From Macrostomum hystrix (Eukaryota > Platyhelminthes > Macrostomidae): 64,000 nucleotides of DNA. The position numbers were made by a program, and so were the translations under genes. Below are positions 54,501 to 61,742 of the stretch, one piece after another (positions within the stretch are counted from its first letter, which is position 1; every line of letters starts with the position of its first letter). The DNA is taken from contig CATNEN010000013.1 in the NCBI GenBank assembly GCA_950097015.1, positions 620,001 through 684,000 on the forward strand, written 5' to 3'. Below the pieces are notes generated by a model. That model was not told the DNA's origin, did not search any database, and saw only the letters and a list, made by a program, of their open reading frames with translations.

Positions 54501-57500
54501 CGAACCACAGATCACACAGTTCCAAATCAGCAATACCCTCAGTGGCTAATGAAAAAAAAATTTTCTCATGCATTCAGTCGTCAGGTTTGGGTCGGATTTA
54601 AGCTTCCTGGGCGTTTACAGCCTGCGTGAGATCGGAGATCAGACCAACATAAAATCGAGAATATTATTTCTATGCGCGTAGCTAAAATATTATAAATCCT
54701 ATCAACAGTATTCATGCACCTGTCCATTCTCATCTTGTCGCTTTTCAATCTTACGAATCACGCCATCTATTGAAGTTATTTAGATTCCGCCCAGCCGAAA
54801 TCACTCCTATTTTCCTACATCTCATTCACCCCGAAATCGCTTCCTCTTATCTTGTTTCTACTTTCTAATCAAACCATATCTGTTCTCTTATTCTCCCCAT
54901 TCAATCAGCTCCCTCCCATCTCTCCTTCCTCCACTCTCCCATCTCTCCTTCCTCCACTCTCCCATCTCTCCTTCCTCCACTCTCCCATCTCTCCTTCCTC
55001 CACTCTCCCATCTCTCCTTCCTCCACTCTTCCATCTCTCCTTCCTCCACTCTCCCATCTCTCCTTCCTCCACTCTCCCATCTCTCCTTCCTCCACTCTCC
55101 CATCTCTCCTTCCCCCACTCTCCCATCTCTCCTTCCCCCTCTCCCACCTCTCCTTCCCCCTCTCCCATCTCTCCTTCCCCCTCTCCCATCTCTCCTTCCC
55201 CCTCTCCCATCTTTCCTTCCCCCTCTCCCACCTCTCCTCCCCCCTCTCCCACCTCTCCTCCCCCCTCTCCCACCTCTCCTTCCCCCTTTCCCACCTCTCC
55301 GTCCCCCTCTCCCACCTCTCCTTCCTCCAATAGGCGGAGTACGAAGGCCGCTGAGCAGTCCCACTCTCTCTCCCTCTCATTTCTGTCACCTCATTGCCTA
55401 AAACACACAGGAAACGAAAATTCGGACACAGTAACCTTGAACTTCCGCAGTCCAACTATGCAACGCCTGTCACCAGACATTTGAGTATACTCAATCGACA
55501 GTCTATGCTCACTTGCCACACTCCAGTGTAGTCAGATTTATGATTACTGTGCGATTCTGCGAAATGTTAGATTTAGTAATGAGTCTATCTATTGAATTCA
55601 TTATTGCTCCGAGGAATCCAACAAACTGCAATTACCTCTCTTTATCTCCGCTCTAACTCTCTCTATCTCAAATCTACCTCTCTCTATCTCAAATCTACCT
55701 CTCTCTATCTCAAATCTACCTCTCTCTATCTCAAATCTACCTCTCTCTATCCCAAATCTACCTCTCTCTATCTCAAATCTACCTCTCTCTATCCCAAATC
55801 TACCTCTCTCTATCTCAGATCTACCTCTCTCTATCTCCGCTCTACCTCTCTATATTCGCTACCGGTCTCGCCTCTACCATCTACACATTCTCATTCTGTA
55901 TTTTAACCAGTCCTATCTTAGATCTCCATGCACCGATAACGAGTGTTTGTGATGAGGTACCTGATCACTAGAATTGGCTTCTGGTATTTCTCTCTCGTCT
56001 TTTGCTTCGTGACCATCTCATGCCGAGAATTTTTCTTTGATGTTAAACTGACTGGCTTGCCTATAACTGATCACTTTCTTTTTATTCTTCTAGGACGCAG
56101 GGACGGCCAGATGATGAGGAGGTGAGTGCAATCAGGGCTACTATGATGTGTTTTAATAATGTGTTTATGTATAGTACATACTGTGTTTAAATAGTGAACT
56201 GTGCTAAAATTGAAGAGAATAGCAACACTTAATGATAAAGTGAATGATGACATTTCAGGCAGGAATAGCCAGTCAGGCAGCCTATCGCTAGTGCTGTTCT
56301 GGGAAATGGGGATTTAGGCGGTGAGTCTACAGATTCCGCGAGTAAATAAAGAGCTTTAAACAAAAAATTCTGTTGCAATCAGCTACCCCTATGAACTATT
56401 CTGCAACAAAAAGTTTTATACTAAGAGTGGGATAATGGGATATTAAAATATATATGTCTGATTGGATTGGCTGAGAAATACAGGCAGAATGGCATTTTTT
56501 CGGACCAGGTTTCAGGTCACGGTGAAATAGACAGAGAGAGAAAAGAGATTGGGGGAGTGGGATATTTCGCCCATACTCGTCCATACTTCCCCCACCGTTC
56601 CCGTAGCTCGGCTGTACTCAGAAAATTGAGTACTCAAACGGCTCGACTGTACTGAACTGCGTGGCGTAGATTATTTTTCATAAGAATGGGCTCTAACTAC
56701 GAGTATGCGAGTTTTTGAGTCTAGCTGAGTTTTTTTCTTTTAATCATTGTCTGAGCAGACGATCCATTTGCAAACATATTTCTAATGGATAGTTCTATTT
56801 ATAGCTCACACTCTCAATTCAGTCCGGCTTTTTAACCGTTCTGTTCCAATATAGTGCCTTAGCAACCGGACTGCGTCCCTAGCAACGCGCCATGAAGTTT
56901 CATAAAATGTCATAACGAATAGAGATAAAAAACCAAGAGATAGAGAGGCCACTGACAGAAATTTGGTTGCAAAAATTTTCGCAAGTTTCATTTCACATTT
57001 CATTTTTACAACCAGTTAGCATTTGTCTTTATCTACCTCACATCTATTCTCTCTCACCTCTATCTACCTCACATCTATTCTCTCTCACCTCTATCTACCT
57101 CACATCTATTCTCTCTCACCTCTATCTACCTCAAATCTATTCTTTCTCACCTCCATCTGCCTCACATCTGTTCTTTCTCACCTCTATCTGCCTCACATCT
57201 ATTCTTTCTCACCTCTATCTGCCTCACATCTATTCTTTCTCACCTCTATCTGCCTCACATCTATTCTTTCTCACCTCTATCTGCCTCACATCTGTTCTTT
57301 CTCACCTCTATCTGCCTCACATCTGTTCTTTCTCACCTCTATCTGCCTCACATCTATTCTCTCTCACCTCTATCTGCCTCACATCTATTCTTTCTCACCT
57401 CTATCTGCCTCACATCTGTTCTTTCTCACCTCTATCTGCCTCACATCTATTCTCTCTCACCTCTATCTACCTCAAATCAATTCTCTCTCACCTCTATCCA

Positions 57501-60500
57501 CCTCAAATCAATTCTCTCTCACCTCTACCTACCTTAAATCAATTCTCCCTGACCTCTATCTACCTCGCATCGATTCTCTCACCTCTGTCTATCGGGAAGC
57601 AATTTAGAATGGAAAGGCGGGGTTTGGCAGAATTTTGGTCAGAAGTGCGCCGAAAATAGATAATTAGCGAATTTAAAAAATTCATCAGCCAGCTGCATTT
57701 GAGTCGCCCCGCTCACTGGGACTGTGTCTGGGAGAAGATCCTATGCCAAGCTGCTCCTGTTTCAGTCCGTGACAGCGTTTTTCTCTAACCCTATTCCTTC
57801 CCCAGGGAGTGTACAGTCCTGCACTGCTAGAGCAGTGGCAGCAGCAGCAGCAGCAGCAGCTAGATAGTGTTTGGGCTTTTGTTTCAATAAAAGCCATTTG
57901 CCCCGCCGAGAACGGAAACAGGGAGTATACATTTTAAAACACCGACTGCAATAAAAGCTACTTATAGTAGAGCGTGAAGTTTCTTCTAGAAATAACAACA
58001 TCGATTTTGTTACGACCCCCACGGCCACCAGGTGGACATCGATCTGGACGATCCGGAGGTGGCCGCCGCGGCCCAGAAGATTCAAGCAGGCTTCAAGGGC
58101 TACAAGACCCGGAAGCAGATGAAACAGCAGAAGGCACAGCCGAAGAAGAAGCCAGTTAAGGAAGAGGTACCTAAAGCTAACGAGTTGTTTGTTTAAGAAA
58201 TGCCAATTCTGTTTCCTAGAGCCTAGAATTCCTAGGTTTCCTAGAATTCCTAGATTTCCTAGATTTCCTAGATTTCCTAGAATTCCTAGAATTCCTAGAT
58301 TTCCTAGATTTCCTAGAATTCCTAGATTTCCTAGAATTCCTAGATTTCCTAGATTTCCTAGAATTCCTAGATTTCCTAGATTTCCTAGATTTCCTAGAAT
58401 TCCTAGATTTTCTAGATTTCCTAGATTTCTTAGATTTCCTAGATTTTCTACATTTCCTTGATTTCTTAGATTTTCTAGTTTTCCTAGATTTTCTAGTTTT
58501 CCTAGTTTTACTAGACATCTGCCCTGACTTTTTTATCGTCGGGCAGTGTACACTTCACTGTGCCTTGGAGGTTTGCCCTCAAGGGCGTAAATTGCACGAC
58601 AAGCCCCCAAGCCTTCTCTCCGCGGCTGCGCCCCAAATAAATGTGGCTTCGCCGAAGAATCGAACTCAGGGACCTTGGTGCGAGTGGCAAACGCTCTGCC
58701 ACTCACCCCCATAAAGTTGATTTTTATTTTTTCTTGCACTTTTCAATCACTGTTTTCTCTAGGTGGACATCGATCTCGACGATCCCGAAGTTGGCGCGGC
58801 TGCCGAGAAGATTCAAGCCGGCTTCAAAGGCTACAAGACCCGGAAGCAGATGAAACAGCAGAAACAGCAGCAGCAGCAGCAGCATCAATCTTCTGGTCGA
58901 CAGGAAGATAAGGAGGTGAAGATTGTGATTTTTATCTTCCCCGATTTGTGTTCTTTTTTTAGGTTCTCGACGCTTAAAATTCAGTTAGGTGGCTGTAGCC
59001 TAGTGGTTAGGGCGTCGGACTAACGGCTTTAAGGTCGGGGGTTCGATTCCCGATTCCACTAGAAGAATTTGTGCCCTTTAGCTGGACACTTATCTCTGCA
59101 TTGCGTCAGCTAACCCAGCTGTTAAGTTGGTACCAGCATCAGCTGGGGTAATTGAGGGTGGGTGTGGCGTCTCGCCAGTCCATGGACTGAACAGCTGTAC
59201 GCAGCCTTCAGATGCGCCGCGCAATGGCTGTGGCTGTGCTGTCCGCTGCACATCTGGCCCAATTGGGGCAGGTGTAATCTATTATTTTTATTTATTTATT
59301 ATTATCGGCGCTTATCAAGATACTGATTTATTTGTCCTTTAAAATAAAATAATAGTTAAAAGCGCACAAGTCGGAGCCACTCTAAAAACCTCGCCACGCC
59401 TTACCCGCCTAGCAGGTGGACATCGACTTGAACGATCCCGAAGTTGGCGCGGCTGCCGAGAAGATTCAAGCCGGGTTCAAGGGCTACAAGACCCGGAAGC
59501 AGATGAAGCAGCAACAGCAGCACCAGAGACCTAAATCTTCTGGTCGGAAGACAGAAGAGGAGGTAAGCTTTTAAGTTAAATATTTTCCCATTTCACGTTT
59601 TGCTGCCAATCCCAATGGCGAACTCCAGGTGGACATCGACTTGAACGATCCCGAAGTTGGCGCTGCTGCAGAGAAGATTCAGGCCGGCTTCAAGGGCTAC
59701 AAGACCCGGAAGCAGATGAAGCAGCAGAAGGCAGCATCAGTTCCGGCTCCAGTCAAGAAGGTGCAGCCAGAGGTGAGGCTCAATTAGACTTTGAGCAGTT
59801 CTAAATCCAGGAAGGGCCCGAGCTCGAATCCGCGGCGGGGGGAGTTGCATTAATTTAGGCATTGTCGTGCAATTTACGCTCATGAGGGCCAACCTCCTGA
59901 GGCACAGTGAGGTCAGGAGTCAGCGGAATGGGGTCAGCAGTGTTTCTACAGTCGCTGTTGATTCGTTAGTGACCACAGCCACTACAAATACTATTTTTAA
60001 GACTTCATTAGGCCATCATTAACAAATCAACTGCCCAGATACTAACAATACCCAGTCGCCACTGATTTCTCTCCCAAAGGCCGAGGTCGATATCGATCTG
60101 GACGATCCGGAAGTAGCGGCGGCAGCAGAGAAGATTCAGGCCGGCTTCAAGGGCTACAAGACCCGGAAGCAGATGAAGCAGCAGCAACTCGTGCCTAGCA
60201 GAGAGTCTAAATCACCTTCGAAATCCAATGATCCTGGTGTAAGTACTATAACAATAATTGCATGAGGGCTGTGGGCAATAATTCCACATCATTTGGTGAC
60301 ACTAGACCCGCAGCCAGCGAGGAGGCAGTTCTGTCTATTTCGCTGACTCCTGAGCACACACACAGATACTGTACGCACGCACTCGCTCACACAGGTGTGT
60401 AGTGTACACTCTCACTGCGCCTTATGAGGCTGGCGCGAATTGCACGACAAGCCCTCATGCCTTCTCTCCGCGACTGCGTCTCAAATAAATGTGGCCTCGC

Positions 60501-60804
60501 CGCGGAATCGAGCTCAGGGGCCTTAGTGCGAGAGACAAACGCGTTAGACCGTGACAAAATGCGACTCAATCCGTAACCTATTTACTTAAACTAAATTAAG
60601 AGAATTTAGGAACATAAAGACTTGATTCGGAATCTACTAGATAAAAGTGGGATAAATGGAGATATCCTCAAAATCACCCAGGTGGACATCGATCTGGACG
60701 ATCCGGAAGTTGGCGCCGCCGCCGAGAAGATCCAGGCCGGTTTCAAGGGCTACAAGACCCGGAAGCAGATGAAACAGCAGAAAGAGGCAAAATCTAGGAC
60801 TGAT
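51545..60804 (+). CDS. Sp17-like RIIa-domain protein with tandem IQ exons
   Basis: Predicted scaffold that docks to A-kinase anchoring proteins through its RIIa domain and binds calmodulin through IQ motifs; relatives (Sp17, CABYR) act in sperm flagella and cilia. Exons seen: 51545-51954, 56094-56121, 58032-58166, 58763-58915, 59416-59562, 59629-59772, 60080-60238 and 60682-60804, all bounded by AG and GT and joining in frame to 433 residues. The 28-nt second exon restores phase and ends DDEE. RIIa lies at residues 12-50 ([31 protein letters not shown]). Two IQ motifs follow in exon 1 (VIQSDYRRR near 95, [12 protein letters not shown] near 121). Each of the last six exons is phase 0-0 and encodes [10 protein letters not shown] then [17 protein letters not shown] with its own tail; the fifth begins with an extra Ala-Glu. 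The terminal exon and stop were not found, so the CDS is incomplete at its 3' end. A possible acceptor at 61501 (CTCCGCTACAG) leads into a microsatellite and is not convincing. Confidence 0.85.
52068..52316 (+). mobile_element. SINE family 1 in intron 1 of the RIIa/IQ gene
   Basis: Head GTAGCCTAGTGGTTAGGGCG with B-box-like GGGGGTTCGATTACTGACTC, body CACCCAGCTGTTAAATGGGT and CCAGTCCATGGACTGAACGG, 3' end CAGGTGTAATAAACTTTTAT. About 40 bp near the 3' end (the GCTGCGGCTGTGCTGTCGGC part) is deleted. Confidence 0.9.
52882..52937. repeat. short degenerate GTGAGCACA repeat
   Basis: Five loose copies of GTGAGCACA/GTGAGTACA in the first intron of the RIIa/IQ gene; the same 9-mer forms the hairpin at 41907. 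Confidence 0.6.
53005..53390 (+). other. possible decayed transposon coding remnant
   Basis: Two overlapping frames (53005-53271 and 53199-53387) in an otherwise AT-rich intron. One contains [14 protein letters not shown], loosely like an integrase zinc-binding knuckle; the other is charged and ends RGLKRKSK right at the edge of the 16-bp array and hAT-like end. It could be a remnant of the mobile element. Weak evidence. Confidence 0.2.
53395..54032. repeat. 16-bp minisatellite, two subtypes
   Basis: Left block of GAGAGATTAGATACTG (53400-53635), right block of GAGAGATGAGACACGG/CAGG (53640-54030). The right block is the reverse complement of the array at 47655. Three minus frames of 130-150 residues are artefacts. 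Confidence 0.95.
54040..54088 (-). mobile_element. hAT-like transposon terminus, inverted
   Basis: Read on the minus strand it starts CAGGGGTCAGGGACCTC and runs into GTCCGGCCCTC, the same plan as the end at 47565. The next 8 bp outward (AGTTAAAA) do not match the 8 bp outside the other end, so the two are probably not ends of one intact insertion. Confidence 0.55.
54089..54904. other. intronic, nothing recognised
   Basis: Part of intron 1 of the RIIa/IQ gene. A 64-codon GC-rich frame at 54254-54448 lacks support. Confidence 0.35.
54905..55332. repeat. 23/19-bp polypyrimidine minisatellite
   Basis: Core CTCCCATCTCTCCTTCC. The left half has 23-bp units with a TCCACT joint, the right half 19-bp units with a CCCT joint and CCACCTCTCC variants. 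Frames on both strands up to 210 residues are artefacts. Confidence 0.94.
55640..55855. repeat. 19-bp polypyrimidine minisatellite
   Basis: About 11 copies of CTCTCTATCTCAAATCTAC, with CCCAAAT and CCGCT variants at the edges, in intron 1 of the RIIa/IQ gene. Confidence 0.92.
56122..57030. other. intron 2 of the RIIa/IQ gene, left part
   Basis: Unique AT-rich sequence with no supported extra exon; the 31-bp array follows. Confidence 0.4.
57031..57592. repeat. 31-bp minisatellite in intron 2 of the RIIa/IQ gene
   Basis: About 18 copies with core CTGCCTCACATCTATTC joined by TTTCTCACCTCTAT. Edge units use CTACCTC and CAAATCAATTC. Because 31 is not a multiple of 3 the unit is read in all frames in turn, yet long plus frames (194-230 residues) still result; they are artefacts. 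Confidence 0.94.
57593..58031. other. intron 2, right part, with (CAG)n
   Basis: Unique sequence ending at the acceptor CACGGCCACCAG. A (CAG)n microsatellite lies at about 57838-57860; nothing else is recognised. Confidence 0.4.
58215..58508. repeat. 9-bp TTTCCTAGA repeat between IQ exons 1 and 2
   Basis: About 32 copies of TTTCCTAGA or ATTCCTAGA, starting 48 bp after the donor at 58167. The unit is multiple-of-3, so both strands show open frames (Pro-Arg-Phe; Lys-Ser-Arg), which are intronic. Confidence 0.94.
58513..58715 (-). mobile_element. SINE family 2 between IQ exons 1 and 2
   Basis: Inverted copy: TGTACACTTCACTGTGCC, GGGCGTAAATTGCAC, AGCCTTCTCTCCGCGGCTGC, then head reversed (AATCGAACTCAGGGACCTTG, GCTCTGCCACTC). 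Truncated past the CATCTGCC of the body. Confidence 0.88.
58988..59306 (+). mobile_element. SINE family 1 between IQ exons 2 and 3
   Basis: The most complete family 1 copy: head GTAGCCTAGTGGTTAGGGCG, B-box GGGGGTTCGATTCCCGATTC, body through CCAGTCCATGGACTGAACAG and TGTGCTGTCCGCTGCACATC to GGTGTAATC and an (ATTT)n/(ATT)n tail of about 30 bp. Confidence 0.92.
59802..59932 (+). mobile_element. SINE family 2 fragment between IQ exons 4 and 5
   Basis: Degraded plus-strand copy: GAGCTCGAATCCGCGGCG, TCGTGCAATTTACGCTCA, GGGCCAACCTCCTGAGGCAC. The front of the head and the distal body are missing. Confidence 0.78.
60347..60562 (-). mobile_element. SINE family 2 between IQ exons 5 and 6
   Basis: Inverted copy with the distal body (TGAGCACACACACAGATACT, GCTCACACAGGTGTGTAGTG) and head reversed (GCCGCGGAATCGAGCTCAGG, GAGACAAACGCGTTAGACCG). 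It shares the 3' CA-rich part with the copy at 39214. Confidence 0.85.
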
Positions 60805-61742
60805 GTAAGAATCTAAATAAATCGGTTTTGTTCTGAAGTAGAAAACATCGTATGCGGTTCTAAAAATTGCGCTGCGCCAAGACACAACAAATCGGTTGGA
60901 CTCGATAGGACTGTTGAGAGAATTGACTTTGGTGTGGGGAATTAGCGAGAGAACTAGAAGCTAGAAAAAGTAAGATAGAAAAAATAAAATTGGCAGTCAA
61001 ATTATTCGATGATTCCTTAACTTGCACACTACTGAACTTGAAGTTTGAAAGTATTGGCGAGTGGGGACAGGGAAAGCTGCGCTGGGCAGGCGTCACGCAC
61101 GGGCCGCGTGATTCGCTGCTACACCCAAGGTCATTCGGCGTGCGGGGCGTGGGGCTAACCAACGCTAAGCGCTGCCTACTGCTTGTTGTTCTTCTATTTC
61201 TTCCGCCGAAATTCATTTCCCCATGAGATCAGCTGACTTTGCGCACCATCCAAGCCCTTGCACTCGGGGTGGTATCCGTGCGTCTGATGCCATTGTTGGG
61301 AAGAGAAACTCGTACGGTTTGATCTCCTCTCTCCCTCTCGATCTATGCGGATGGGAACGAGCCGTTTCCGCGGCTGTTCATTTTTTCCCTTTCTTTGATG
61401 ACCGGGTAGGGGCCTAATTGATGCGCATCCGGCACTAGACAGGACGATCCTGTCTATACCTGGTTTCTCTATCTGCATGTACGCCTACTCCTCCGCTACA
61501 GATCCAGAATAAGCTGTACCACCGCATAATGCGCCCTGTTTACCCATCGGAAGTCGAATACTCGCTCGCTTTAGACACACACGCACACACACACACACAC
61601 ACACACTTATATATATATATATATATATATATAAGCGTATATTGCTTTTGTTGCTGCACTAAAAAGCGACATTAAGCGTCGAGAGGGCGACACCTCATCT
61701 GTGTGTGAATCACCCAAAAGAAAATCAAGTCTTGTACACGCA
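60805..61742. other. between RIIa/IQ exon 8 and the coiled-coil ORF
   Basis: Should contain or precede the missing last exon of the RIIa/IQ gene and the promoter of the next gene. A (CA)n tract at about 61576-61606 is followed directly by (TA)n at 61608-61632, roughly 110 bp before the ATG at 61743. No exon was firmly identified. Confidence 0.4.

Larger units (their letters stand above)
58032..60804 (+). repeat. array of six duplicated IQ exons
   Basis: Six exons (58032, 58763, 59416, 59629, 60080, 60682) share about 105 bp at near identity, from GTGGACATCGATCTGGACGA through GGCTACAAGACCCGGAAGCA to ATGAAACAGCAG. Their 3' tails and the introns between them differ. All are phase 0-0, so any can be duplicated, lost or skipped without a frameshift. 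Exons 3 and 4 share AACGAT (Asn-Asp) and are closest to each other, separated by only 66 bp, which suggests the latest duplication. Confidence 0.92.

Noticed and set aside
391-58508. CRISPR-like appearance of the short-unit arrays
   Set aside because: Units are directly head to tail with no unique spacers, and the context is a eukaryotic genome with introns and SINEs.
12590-59306. tRNA genes at the A/B-box sequences
   Set aside because: The boxes are followed by long non-tRNA bodies and A/T tails and occur in several similar copies, so they are SINE heads. No complete cloverleaf with an acceptor stem was seen.
61502-61620. Last exon of the RIIa/IQ gene starting ATCCAGAATAAG
   Set aside because: The acceptor is fair and the phase fits, but the frame runs into (CA)n and (TA)n microsatellites before any stop, which is unlikely for a real C-terminus.
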